From Chloranthus sessilifolius (taxonomy: Eukaryota; Streptophyta; Magnoliopsida; Chloranthales; Chloranthaceae), in the NCBI GenBank assembly GCA_021018995.1, contig CM037585.1, positions 62,994,646 to 63,058,645 on the forward strand: a stretch of 64,000 nt of DNA, given 5' to 3'. This document shows positions 12,501-23,902 of this stretch, in pieces. A program made the translations under genes and the position numbers. The number at the start of each line of letters is the position of its first letter. The stretch's first letter is position 1. The notes beneath the pieces were generated by a model. It saw only the letters and a list, made by a program, of their open reading frames with translations. It had not been told where the DNA came from and ran no database searches.

Positions 12501-13007
12501 AGACGAAAAGTTGCTGCTAAGAAGACCACTCCCCCATCTCGCTCTTTGAAAATTGGCAGAGGAGGCACCACCACCGAGCAAGTCCGCGAAAGGAAAGAGC
12601 CCTGCCGTGCCTACAGCGAAATTACCAGTTCCATCTCCTGTGGCTCCCCTATAGCAGAAAAAGGGAAAGGTCCTCTCCTGTCTCAAATGCCAGCTCCAGC
12701 CAAATTTCCCGTTGCCCATCCTGTGCCTCCACCAGCCTAATCATCTCCTATTCCACCTCGGCCTCAGCCTGGGCAAGCCTCCAAAGGTACAAGCCCCAAA
12801 GGGAAATCCCCCACCAAACCCCCTGAGCCACCCACTGTAAAATCTTCGGAGATCCCTCCTGAGCCAAAGAAGAGAAAATTGAGGGTCCGGGCTCCTACCA
12901 TACCCAAAACTTCAGAGCAGAGGAAGGCCGAGAGGGAACGTAAGAAGAAAGAAGAAGAGGCTATCCTTCAAGAACATGCAAGGAAGATGGGCTGGGATAA
13001 ATTTTAA
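9593..13007 (+). pseudogene. A1 ORF2 remnant: plant-transposon-protein-like region, Pro-rich spacer, coiled coil, basic tail
   Basis: ORF2 begins at ATG 9593 (MAPKSAPVKRARDKATVEP, a basic N-terminus) and ends at 13007 after RKMGWDKF. About residues 80-290 form a globular region (YPRLVQLFYQHF, ELIAEVLGIP, QERRTPIAEVLYSFSLGHGF, TLPYGRLITRLLLRGGY). By eye this resembles the Transposase_32 / ATHILA ORF-1 type of plant mobile-element protein. Then follow a Pro/Ser/Thr-rich spacer of several hundred residues, a coiled coil beginning RDNPYIKRDV, and a Lys/Glu-rich tail. I see no signal peptide or clear membrane segment, so the old label 'env-like' for this position is not supported. The frame is broken at several points. 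Function is unknown. Confidence 0.7.
10777..10797 (-). other. G-run cluster (G-quadruplex candidate) inside A1 ORF2
   Basis: Four C-runs of 3-4 bases separated by single A occur on the plus strand, giving four G-runs with 1-nt loops on the minus strand. It lies in the C-rich, G-poor spacer of ORF2. Confidence 0.5.
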
Positions 13008-14867
13008 TCCAAATTCTGATTAGATTGCACCTAGGATTTCCTCTCTTTCTTTTACATATGTTCTCTTGTATTTTGTACTGTTTTCATAGTTCATAGACTT
13101 TCCCACTGTCTGTCCTGTCTTGCTTTGTCTGTGTGTTTTGTTTTCCTTTTCTGTCATGTTGCAATAAATCTGCTGCACATTGACCTTGAACCAGTGAGGA
13201 CACTGCTCCTCATAGGTTTGGGGGTATGGCAGGCAGACCCTGCCAATGGAACAGTTAACATAAGTGCAGCAGACTCATCTGAGCAATATGAAAATGGACC
13301 TCTGTTCACTTAAGAATCATGAAATTAAGAAGTTTAAAATTTATGCAAACATTGAACATTATAGACTTCTAATATTCCACATTTCCATAATAATTTCACC
13401 AAGGAAACACACTTGTATCTGCACTTAGGGAATCATTAGAGAGAGAAAAAGGTGAGGACATACTTAAAAGTTCAAAGGATGACCATAACCAGTGAGAATT
13501 GGGCCTACAAATTTTTTTTTTTGAGGAGTAACTAAGGCATTTCATCTAGTTCTAAGGACTGGCTGAGTCACTGTGCTCACTAGAAGTTAGGTAACTCCAA
13601 GTTGAAACAACTGACAGTACTCATGAGACCTAGGAAAGGATCAAGGCCTTCTCTTGGACAGTTTGAGCCTAAAAAGACCAATCCTAAAGCAACTGCCCTT
13701 GTCCATACCCCCTTTGAGCTTTAAATCCTAAATTTCTTCAAAATACACCTGAGTACTTGAACCTGAACCTATGAACCTGATTCAACCTACCCTCACTCTG
13801 AGAATTTAGAAGGTAAAGGAGAAAGAGTTGAAGATGGACTAGCTATGGTCAGCATTATGTGAATGGAGAAGAAGCATCTATTCTAGCAGAATGGTAACTG
13901 AGGACATGGTGGCATTTCTGAGAAGCAAAAACAAAATAAAAAAGGAGAAAACTCCAGCAAAAAGAAACAAAAAAATAATAATGAAGAGGAATAAGAGAGA
14001 AGTCAAGAGGAAGCTTCATTGGAAAATCAAAATCAAGAAAAGAAACTGATCACTTCAAATCTGAAAATCTCAAAGAAGATGAAGGGAGCTGAATTCAAGA
14101 AGGTGAAGTCATGAACCACCTCCTGCACCCACTGAGTTCTCAAATTTTGAACCCCTTTTCAAACCTTCCATTCTTTTTAACCATACTCCATAAGCTACAT
14201 TTCAACCCAGTTAAAAGCCCTTGTGATCCAAAGATTGAGTGAGATGTCATGTGAAGATAAGGAATTATCCAATCTATGGTGAGAAACTGACAATGATGCC
14301 AGCACTTAAGAACTCTGCCTATGCTCATGCTTACAAACCCAGTTGGGGGATGTAAATGCTCTTGAGCCTGTGAGAAACTGAACCCCTCAACAAACCTTGA
14401 TGAGAGTATGCCTTGTAAAACTTTCTTTTGGGTCTGAACTTGAATGCATTATATATGACCTTAACCTAATTTTCTGACATAAGGATAAGCTCAGTGCTGA
14501 CATGCACTTGTGCAGTTTTCTGTGATCACAAATTATTTGCAAATGCTATGCAAACATGCGAATTATGCTGTCTAAGTTCTTGTGCAACCAATGAATTAAA
14601 CTTCTTTTATGCTGATTCATGAGTAGACTAAATCTGATTCCTTAACTGCTCATTGGAAGACAGTGCACTTTAGTTAACTATTTCATTGGAGAAGTTTGTG
14701 GGTGTCTTCACTGAAAACCCTCAGGAGACTTCACTCCTCCACTAGGGATCACCTAGGGGTTTAAAAGGCTTGGTACATATGCTAAATATATCTGTGCTCC
14801 CTACGAAAGTGGAATTTAATTTTTAGAGTAGATTTAATGTAGCTTTGCTAAGGGACAAGGAAAGATT
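13008..14867 (+). other. A1 long 3' non-coding region with central polypurine-like motif
   Basis: About 1.86 kb without coding sequence, clearly shared with A2 (28669-30499), C and D. At 13214-13225 it has AGGTTTGGGGGT followed by ATGGCAG, almost the same as the 3' polypurine tract AGGTTTGGGGGTG at 14868. Just before the 3' tract is a block (TTCACTGAAAACCCTCAGGA, near 14706) that is very strongly conserved even in element C. Confidence 0.65.
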
Positions 14868-14880
14868 AGGTTTGGGGGTG
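14868..14880 (+). other. 3' polypurine tract of A1
   Basis: AGGTTTGGGGGTG directly abuts the second LTR start TGTTAAGACC at 14881. This is the standard second-strand primer position. The same tract abuts the LTRs of A2, C and D. Confidence 0.75.
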
Positions 14881-17382
14881 TGTTAAGACCTGAAAAGTAC
14901 CACTTTTCACCCCATAACTTAACCTTTGATTAGACCCTTAGCCACCTAATAAACTCATCTTAAGTGTTTTGTTCAGGAAATAATCAGCAGTGAAATAAGG
15001 CCAAGAATCCTGTTATGGAGCCTGCTTTTGCACCAGATGCCCCTCAGCAAGAATGAACCTTGAAGCCTCATGCAGATCAGCTGAGCTTGCCAAGGCTTTA
15101 CAAGCAACCTCTCGCACAGATGAATGACTGAGGAGCTTCAGAAACTCAACTCCGTGCAACTCTCGCGAAGCTCAAGAGTAGAACACAGCGCTCAGTGTCG
15201 TGCAGTTCAAAGCAGACCTCTCTCAATCTCGTGAAAGTCGCTTAAGACAGCTGAGGAGAGAGAGCTTAAGAAGATGTCTCGCACAGCTATCGCGCAGTCA
15301 CCGCAGAGTACAATTCTCAGAAGAAGAACGCCTTGCGCAATTCGCACGCCATTCAAGAAAGAAAGCATCCTGGCGAAGGCAAAGCCAAGCTCGCGAAGAT
15401 TGAGTGAGACAAAGAACCTCGCGTAGTTCAGAACTCAAAAGAACCTCGCGAGGTAACTTGCGAAGTCCAAGTAAAGAGAAGAGCTCGCGCAGTTCTCGCA
15501 CTGCTGCCCAGCGAAGTAATCTACCGCGCGACTGCTTGAATTGCAACCTCGCAAAACTTGAGACTGTATTTTCTATTCAACCTCGTAAACTCCAACCCAG
15601 CGAGAGCTCAACTCTCTACCACGCGACTGCCTAAAGAGAAAACCAAGGCAACCTCGTGATGGCTGAATCTTTAGTGTCAAATCATCCTAGGGAAGAGCAA
15701 TGAGCTACCACGCGAGAAGTCTGGGAAACTACAGCTACCTAGTGAGGCTCTGAACCTAAACTTCCATCTCTTTAGTAGAGGGCATTCTAGAGATTTCTAG
15801 TGATTAGGGCACGCACTCCCATGCTCAAATCTCCGTGCACACGCCCCGAGGCATCCAAGGATCAGTAGAAGGCCACGTGGCATCGTTAAAATTAGGGTTT
15901 CCCAACCCTAATGCGCCGCCACCCCACTGCTATATATACCTAGGCCTAGCTTAGGTTTAGGTATCTGGGAACCTATCTCAGATCACTTTTCTTTTCTCTT
16001 TCTTTTTAGCAGTAAGTAGTTTTTCTTTTTCTTTTTCTTGTCTTCTCTCCATAGTCCAGCCATTACTGGCTATGACTTTGTATATGTATTTGAGTTAGAT
16101 TAATGGAAGTTTTGCAATAGGATTTATACTTTGTGGGATTATTGTTTATATGTTAGATGCTCTGTGCAAGGCTGCTTCCTTGTGATCCCCCATTGCCTTG
16201 GCTATGTTTCAAAGCAATAGAGGACTGATTTTAAGGGCCACTCAGATCCAAGTAACCTGTGTGTCTGGGCTATCATGGTCTTCCAGCCTTAGCCCCACCA
16301 CAGGACCTACTAGATTTGAAATCCCCATGGGAGCTTGAGCTGGTAGCCTGGTGAACATGATGGTAGTAGCGATAATCTTGTTTTGTTTTGGGCTCCGTGA
16401 GGAGGATAACCTCTGGGATAGTCTGTGACCATTTAAGTGGACAGATTATAGCCTTAGGGTGATTCTGATCCACCGATCCAAGATGGATCCTTCTTCTTTT
16501 CACTTGAGCTTGTAGAAGCCTGGTGAGAGATTGTACAGAGGCAGACTCCCCCATATTTGTATAGATCTGCCATTAGATGTTGAATCTGATCTGGTTATAG
16601 AGATTGTAGGCTGGTGACTGGACCATTGAAGCCTCTCTCAAGCAATGGACAGCTGGATCGAAGGTTGTACTCAATCGCTTGCTGGTTCTATGTGTCTGGG
16701 CTATCATGGTTTTCCAGCCTTAGCCCCACATATGAAACTTTAGAGGTTGAGGTTCCCTATGGATTCCTGAGCTGGTAGCCTGGATGAAATAGTGCCTGTA
16801 ATAATTTATTTGTTATGTTCTGACCCATCCCTGGATAGTGGCTCTCCTATGGGATAGTCTGTGAATATTCAAGTGGACAGGTTATAGCCCTAAGGGTGGA
16901 GTCATGGCAGTAGAGATGGGTTGGATCCTTTCTCCTCAGAGGTGATAATGTAGCCTCTGGACAGGATTTCTATAACATCAGATCTAAATTTGAGTTACAA
17001 AAACTCCTCTGACCTTGGCTCAATAACATATTTCTCACCTTTTTATAATTATTTTCCACACTCCATCCATCCTCTCAATCCTTTCTATAATTTAGTTATT
17101 AGAATACTTAGAATAAGTGACCTTAAACTCCCCTCCTTTTGGGACTGCCAGATCTGTAGACAGATCTGGAGGGACTACTAGAGACGGCTCCCTTGGAGCC
17201 TTAGATCACCTTTCCCTTTGGGACAAACTCTTACTTATCAAAACTTGCTAGAAAGGACCCTGTATCTTGCAGGTCTAGGATTTCCGAGTTGTGCTGCTTC
17301 ATCCCCTGTTTTATTCTATTTTTGATTTTTAAATTACTTTCAACACCAACCAATAAGCGAAGCACACTTGAGATCAACAACA
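14881..17382 (+). repeat. A1 second LTR (3' LTR of first unit, 5' LTR of second)
   Basis: About 2.5 kb, matching 4458-6912 throughout, with the CGCG array, TATATATA at 15931-15938 and hairpin modules at 16415-16453 and 16851-16889. It is followed by a primer site at 17389, so it also serves as the 5' LTR of a second internal region. Confidence 0.88.
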
Positions 17383-17388
17383 AGTTTT

Positions 17389-17401
17389 TGGCGCCATTGC
17401 C
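17389..17401 (+). other. Primer-binding site, tRNA-Asp type (second unit of A1)
   Basis: TGGCGCCATTGCC lies 6 bases after the second A1 LTR. It is the tRNA-Asp-type site with one difference from the copy at 6919. Confidence 0.78.
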
Positions 17402-17709
17402 GGGAAAAGATGATCTAATAGTAGACCCTTAGTTTTTGTATTCTTAGTATTCTTTATACATCTGAATAATTGATACTGCTGATATAATTATGAATCTTCC
17501 TTGCAGATTTGGACAGCAACAGTGAAGGATAGTTGGACTACAATTGGAGCGTAGCTACCTCTGTTTGCAAACTCTCTGACTCTAAAGCTCTATCTATCTT
17601 TCTTTTTAAACAATTTTTCCAGCAGTATCTAGGATAGTTTAAATGTATTCTTTGGATAGCTGTAAAATAGTTAGATAAATTTGTTTGTGTATAAGTATTA
17701 TTTTGCAAT

Positions 17710-19290
17710 GTGCCTGCAAGAAGCTTTCCTTGCTGTGGGTGTGCTTGTATGCTAGGGAGGAGATCCCTCAGCCCTACTTTAGAGCCTCTAAACCCTGAGT
17801 TAGAAAGGGGAAGGAGACTTAGAAGAGACAGGCACACCACAGGAGAGCCCCCAGGTAAATCTGCAACAGCAACTATGGGTGAAGAACACCCCAGAACCCT
17901 CAAGGAGTTGAATGCTCCGGATGACTACAACTCCCCTTATAGCATTCAATTCCCTGATGTTCAGGGGAATTATGAGATAAAAACTTCAATCATCCAGATG
18001 CTGCCAGCTTTCCATGGGCTTAGCAAAGAAGACCCTTACAAGCATATTGACCAGTTCTTGGCCTTGTGCACCACTTTTAATATCACTGGTTTGGGACCTG
18101 AGGCTACTAGGCTCAGACTCTTTCCCTTCTCTCTGAAGGATAGGGCCAGTACCTGGTTGGCCACTCTTCCCAACAATAGCATTGCTTCATGGAAAGACCT
18201 GCAGACCAGATTCCTAACCAAGTTCTTCCCTGAGACCAAAACTAGCCAGTTGAGGAAAGAGATTCTTGCATTTTCTCAATCCCCAACTGAGGATTTTAAC
18301 CAGTCCTGGGATAGGTTTAAAGAGATGCTCAAACAATGCCCCCATCACAAGATCCCTGAGTGGCAGCTTGTACAAAGCTTCTACAATGGGATTGATGAGA
18401 AAAACAGAGATATGGTCGATGCCTCTTGTGGTGGATCCTACATGCACAAGACTGCTGAGGAGGCATGGGAATTGTTTGAGGTGATTAGTGAGAATGCTTT
18501 TTAAAAGCCATCCCTGGCAAGAACTCATCAGGAATCTAAGTCAAAGGAGGGGCCTGCTGCTGGATCCAAAGAAAAAATTTATGATGTGTCTGGGAACGAT
18601 GACCTGCGACTGCAGATGGCAAACCTCTCTATGAAGTTTGATAAATTATTGACTGTGATGCAACCCAGAAGGGCTGCTCATGTGGCGGAGGCATGGCTGA
18701 TATGCCAGTCCCCACAGCACACAGTGGAGGAATGTCCATCTGCAAGGCAATTTTCTGAATTAATGTTGGAACATGCTGCTGCTGCCCAGTCTTATGGCCA
18801 GCAACAATTTGGGGGCTACAACAGGCAGCCATATGGATACCAGCACCAAAATGCTGGTTACCAATGGAGAGACCACCCAAATCTGAGGTGGAAGCAAGAT
18901 AACTACATGCAGCCCTAGCAGATGTTTGCTTTACCACAAAGGCCACAGCAGCAGTTCAATCAAGGGCATGCCCCGAGGTCTACCTTCCAGCACCACCACC
19001 AGCCCCATCAGTAGCAAAATCAGTTGGTTTTACCCCCTTCTCAGCGTAGAGATACTTCTTTCGAGGACCAAGTCTTGGCTTCATTGCAAAACTTGGGTTC
19101 CTTGGCTCAGACTGTGAACTCTCATGGTCAGAGCATCAAGAAGATGGAGGAGCAGATGAGACAACTAGCGAACACCCTAGCCAAAAGAGAGGAGGGAAGG
19201 TTGCCCAGTCAACCAGTGGTTAATCCCAAGGGCCAATTTTTGATTGGTGAAGGATCCTCCGAACCTGAAGGGGATCTTTCATTGAATTGA
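17710..19290 (+). pseudogene. Second gag remnant of A1 (Athila-like)
   Basis: Nearly identical at protein level to the gag at 7240. It shows the same start (MPARSFPCCGCA), capsid core (LPAFHGLSKEDPYKHIDQF) and knuckle region (HTVEECPSARQF). A Gln/Tyr-rich stretch (GYNRQPYGYQHQNAGYQW) and a C-terminal helical segment (SHGQSIKKMEEQMRQLANTL) end in GDLSLN at 19290. It is broken at a few places. Similarity to the first unit continues to 19460 and stops before any ORF2. Confidence 0.85.
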
Positions 19291-19460
19291 TGATAAGAAC
19301 TGTGCATCATTGTATAATATGTACTTTACAGTTTGTAAGAATAGTTTGCAATCTTGTTGGAATTTGAGTTTAGTGCTTTAATGCCTACTTTGATACCAAC
19401 TTCCCCTGTGTGATAATTTTAAGTGATTGAATGATGATTTAAATGCTTTGCGTAACGTGT

Positions 19461-21386
19461 TCCGTAGTAACCTGGATGTACTTCGTGTGGCAGCCCATAC
19501 TCCCATAGAGGTGTTGCATCCGTACATGGATGCCTACATTCCAAGTTCCACATGACCGTGACGGGAATCCCACCATGACGAAGCCTTAAAAGTCGTGTGT
19601 CATAGCTTATTTCTTTTTAATTATGCATATGCCCTATCGTGATTTTCTATGTGGTGCATACCATATGATGAAAGGACTAACTTGGCCAAAAGCAACTATT
19701 TCATACACCTTACATACTTGTGAATATAAAATAATTAAAATTTGAAAAGAACAGATATTTCATACAAAAATTTTGGAGAAACCTTCATGGGCCGTTAGAT
19801 TGTTTAGAGAGTGATTGGGCCTGTATTTCTTAATGTTTTCTAAGTGGTCTTTGTATCGAGGCCTTTTTCTAGTTTTGACCCAAGAGTGGATCAAAGAGAC
19901 GGGTCAAATAACCCCCTTAGTTATACACGGGTTTATATCCCTTATCAAATCTTTCAAACTTGCGGGTCTCAAAACACGTCCTCAAAGTTCTAGTGGCACT
20001 TTTCTGATCCATTAGATTACATTGTGTTACTATTGAGATCGTTTTGAAGTTGGTCCTATGGGTCAGTTGCGCCTTGATTATAAAAAATTAAGGGTCAAAG
20101 GTAACCCATGTATTATTTCATATGGCACCTAAGGCTAAAATAAGAAGGCATGAACTTTGAGTCATCTATCCTCTAATCTGAACCATTTGATGGTCAGACA
20201 ATAAAATTTTACATCAGGTTGGTTCTTTTGTCCCAATCTTGATTTGCCCTCTTAGCACACTAGATCTTCCGGTCAACGTTTCACAAGATCTAGGAGTCGT
20301 GTGCACACTTAGTGTAGCTACCATGTGATGATTAGGTTTCGTGGATCTGAACCATCGAATAGTTAAGGAGGATAATTTTAAGGTGTTAAGTCTTTGGGTC
20401 TAAATTATTTCATCTTCTAAGCCCTCAGATCTAACGGTCAATCCTTACCTGATCGGTAGTGTCCAAAAGGAGGTTCAATTTCTTGATTTGTGTTTCGATT
20501 TCTCAGGTTTTGATCCGGTAGATGTCACAAGAGTTTTAATTTGTGGAGACGGTCCATCTCGGCTCCATTTCTTGGGTTGGGCCCGCAAGATCCAACTTTA
20601 ATCTAATCTATTTAGATCCAGTGGTGCCAAAGAATGGTTGCACCAAGTTAACCATATCAGGTAAAATCTCTAAAGCGTTCAACTACAATGGTTGTCATGG
20701 GCAAGCTATCACCGGTATTGATGGCGTTTGGTCGGGCCAAAACTCGAAATTCGATTTATACCAGCCATAGAAATCATAAGTAAGTATATGCATATACATA
20801 TATTCAACCAATCAGGGACCACCTGATAATTTCACTCTAGTCCCTCTCTAAACTTCTATGTATTAGAAGTTGGGTCTCATTCTCTTTCTCTCCTTAAGCC
20901 TATGCTAAACCATGACATAGGTCTCTTTCTCTCTTTAGATCAAAATCTGACCATCTGTTTCATAGATGGTAAGACTTTTTATTCATTCGATTTATGGGTT
21001 TCAGCCTAGAGGTCCCTAATTGGTTTATTGTGATGGGTCAAATTAGGATTCTCAGCTGGCACAAAAATAATCAAGGTAGCAACAGAAAAGAACCCAAGTA
21101 TTGCAGTATACCTGTAGGCTCATATATGGGGGGCTCTACATTTATGCATACATCTATATAATACATAGATCTATAAATATATGTGTGTTGTTGCTTTGCA
21201 GGTGCACGTTTGGAGAGGAAGGTTGGTCTATTTATCTGATCTCCCTCTTCCTCTGTCTAGATTCCAGCTTTAGTAATTAAGTTGCAGGGACATGGGAGTG
21301 GAATAGAGACAGAGTTGCCTAGTGGGATTGAGTTTTGTGGTAAGAGGGATTGGGTCTCTCTCTCTTTTATCAGGTAAGCATACAAT

Positions 21387-21439
<53 letters not shown>

Positions 21440-22545
21440 CCTATTACAGAGATGTGGGAACAGATAGGGAAGGAAGAAGAATAATTTGAAAATGAGGGGT
21501 TTAATATCCTTGCTAAGCACATGCAAGATTACATATTTGTGTATGAGTATATTTACTATTAATTGATGATTGTTTACTGTTATATATAAATACATACAAA
21601 TTTCTGTTTTTACAGGTGAAACAGAGGAGATTGGAGGAGAAGACGGCTAAGAGAGGTTGGGTCTTTTCCCTTTGTTTCTACGATTATCTTTCCAATCCCC
21701 CTGCTATCCCTCTCTCTCTCTCTCTAAGATGTTCCGTTGGATTCCTTGGGACAAGGGCGTGGGCCAAAGTAGAAGAAGCAACCTCATATAATTATCATGT
21801 CATATATAAGATATATTTATATCTATATATATATATATAATAATAATATCTAAATTTGTTCATAAAACAGTACATATAACACCATATAAATAAAACGGTG
21901 TAAATCTCCTTACTCTCTATATATGTATCATCTTTTTCCTCCCTACAGGTGCCATTAATGGAGCTAAGGAAAGACAGGTATAAGCGTCTTTTAATTTTTA
22001 GAAAAATAGCCGGATATTTTAAGATGGATTGAGGGGCACCCACCTGTTGGAGTGTGCACGGGTTGATTCCAATCAATTCGGCGACACGGCAGCCTACGCG
22101 TCGATTCGGTGATGCGACAGCCTATCGCTTTAGTGATGCATTTTCGATCTAGGCTGGTTGGATGCGAGAAGAAGATGTTCCGCGTGAGCGATCTAAATCG
22201 GGAGGAGCGAGGTGCGAGGTAGGGAGAGTTCAGAAGGAAGATAGTCGTGAGAGACGGAGGTCCCGAGAGGAGAGATTTAAGCATTAGGGTGAGATCCTTA
22301 GAGAGGGATAAAAGGGATCAGTGGAGGCATCATTGGGAAAGTTTCTATTTTTTGTTTCCTATTATGTGAAAAGCTTTTATTTCCTAATGTAGTAAATTGC
22401 TAGCTGGTAATCGGGTTGGATTTTAATATTGTAAAGTTTCCTTTAATTGATTGGGCTGGGGTAGTGTGTGGGCATGCGCATAGAGTTTGGTGCTCCATTG
22501 CATCTCACGCCATCGGATGACCTTCCTAGGGTCCGATTCATAACA
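19461..22545 (-). repeat. Chromovirus 5' LTR, outer piece
   Basis: This 3.1-kb non-coding stretch begins where A1 similarity ends and finishes at 22545 with GGGTCCGATTCATAACA, an LTR start on the minus strand (TGTTATGAATCGGACC). It contains phrases common in Tekay-type LTRs, such as the block GGCAGCCCATACTCCCATAG near 19490 and several GATCTGAACCATC-like phrases. With 3536-4457 it makes one LTR of about 4.0 kb. The assignment rests on the terminus and the nested geometry, since no second LTR is in the window to compare. Confidence 0.6.
21389..21437. repeat. (TA)n microsatellite
   Basis: An uninterrupted TA dinucleotide run of about 48 bp inside the chromovirus LTR. A second, imperfect AT-rich run is near 21800-21850 and a short CT run near 21710-21730. 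Confidence 0.95.
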
Positions 22546-22850
22546 ATTATATAACATGTTATGCTACCATGTGTACCGCTACGTCAAAATCATTTATAAA
22601 AGACGGAAAATATGACAGATTAATTCCATACTCTAATAAGACCGTCGATAACCATCTGAATTCAGTAAATAAGACACACGTCTTAAGCGATAGCATGAAT
22701 ATATCATACGGCTTTTAAGGACGGTACAAACCGTCTTAGTTTTTCGTTAAGATCATTAAGTGTTTAATTAATTACTCCCGTTTTCCTCACCTTCCCACTC
22801 TCTATCTACAGGAAAAAAAAGCCTTAGGTACATTTTTCGAAGATTGGGAT
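22546..22850. other. Unassigned AT-rich stretch with fold-back words
   Basis: About 300 bp between the chromovirus LTR and the copia relic. No reading frame is seen. It contains short inverted words (GACGG/CCGTC; TAAGACACACGTCTTA; GGACGG...CCGTCT), reminiscent of subterminal repeats of CACTA elements or of a MITE, but I cannot place termini. Confidence 0.3.
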
Positions 22851-23811
22851 TGTTGACAATGTAATGTTGCGTGGAAGCTCACAACTAAATCAACAACCTC
22901 ACGATTAACAATCAAATAAGAACACAAAATAAAAAAAAATCAAATGCATGATGGATCTATTAATCCAAGCACCCAAATATTTGTCCTAGGATCTAGGCGT
23001 ATGATTAATCAAAAAAAATAAATCAATAATCCATAACTTAAAATATATGTGTACACATTGAGTGTGAGCCATGAAAGATGGGTTGCCGCTTGGATATAAT
23101 CTTCTCCCTCTTAATACCTCCTAGCACAATGGGGATGTTTTTGCTAATAAGGAGGGTTGAAGTGTGTCGAGCAATCGTTGGGACCAAACATCCCTTTTAT
23201 TTATAGCCAATGGGTCATTTCCATTAAGGACTTAAGTTACTAATTATATTGTGATTGGAAATCACAATCATACCCTAACTAAAAGACTTAATTATTAGTG
23301 GCTAATTCTCTCAAATTCATCGAATTAGCAACTAATACATCTCAAGATTGATATTACACCATTCACCGGTCAACGGATTGACCATAGTGATGGCCACCAA
23401 AATAGAAACTTCTAACAATAAAATCATAAGAGATAATATTTACGTGATTTGGCAATTGGCCTATGTCCACGGGTAGTGATGATATACAAGAATACAAGAA
23501 TCCTCTCAAGCCTCATAAAGCTCTCCATAAAACCCTAGTTAGGTTTTCACAAGCTTTCTCTTAAATTTTTAGAACCCTAGAAACATCCACAACTTTTCTT
23601 TGTATAGAAAACCCAAATTCAGACGTCTAAGCCAAGTCGTATTAGACATAACATGCAAAACTCACTCGGGTGAGTACAATGTCGCTCAGGCGCTTTGAGA
23701 GACCCAAAATCCTTTATTACGGCTTTCGTGCAGTCCAAACTACTTTGACGGCCATGACACTAACTTCACCTAAACTCGCTTGGGCGAGAGAAGTTAGAGC
23801 CTTTAATAACA
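22851..23811 (-). repeat. Tentative copia 3' LTR
   Basis: AT-rich, non-coding, bounded by TGTTGACAATG on the left and TTTAATAACA on the right. The interior contains a block near 23440-23480 (TTACGTGATTTGGC, CCTATGTCCACGGG) of the kind common in copia LTRs. There is no partner LTR in the window, so the edges are provisional. Confidence 0.45.
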
Positions 23812-23902
23812 ATTCTCAACCTGGCTCTAAGCTTCACCACGTACTCTATCTGTCAATCATCCTTACATCATATTACTACTGCCACCAGCGCCCTGAGGGC
23901 GC

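Larger units (their letters stand above)
4458..19460 (+). mobile_element. Element A1: Athila-like pol-less LTR element, LTR-internal-LTR-internal
   Basis: A1 holds an LTR (4458-6912), a tRNA-Asp-type primer site, gag, ORF2, a long non-coding 3' region, a polypurine tract and a second LTR (14881-17382). After the second LTR the same primer site and gag recur (to 19460), where similarity to the first copy stops. Gag and primer are Athila-like. No protease, RT or integrase motif is seen between gag and ORF2, so mobility would have needed an autonomous relative such as D. It is broken, with several breaks in each reading frame. The two LTRs differ by scattered single changes, suggesting moderate youth (inference). 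It lies inside the chromovirus LTR and so is younger than that element. Confidence 0.85.
1..22545 (-). mobile_element. Ty3/gypsy chromovirus relic (Tekay/Del-like), split by nested element A1
   Basis: The minus strand carries, in order from high to low coordinates, a long 5' LTR, a tRNA-Met-type primer site, gag with a CCHC knuckle, and protease, RT, RNase H and the start of integrase, where the window ends. The LTR is in two pieces (3536-4457 and 19461-22545) because element A1 lies inside it. The far piece ends in TAACA at 22545, which on the minus strand is a TGTTA LTR start. Gag-protease-RT-RNase H-integrase order, a tRNA-Met primer and a very long LTR are typical of the Tekay/Del lineage. 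The lineage is judged by eye; Reina or Galadriel would be alternatives. It is broken, with a handful of breaks in coding sequence, and is older than A1, which is inside it. The 3' LTR is outside the window. Confidence 0.8.

Noticed and set aside
19461-22545. Host gene or promoter region between the elements
   Set aside because: No exon-like coding stretch; the right end is a clear LTR terminus and the left part has Tekay LTR phrases, so it is better read as the rest of the split LTR.
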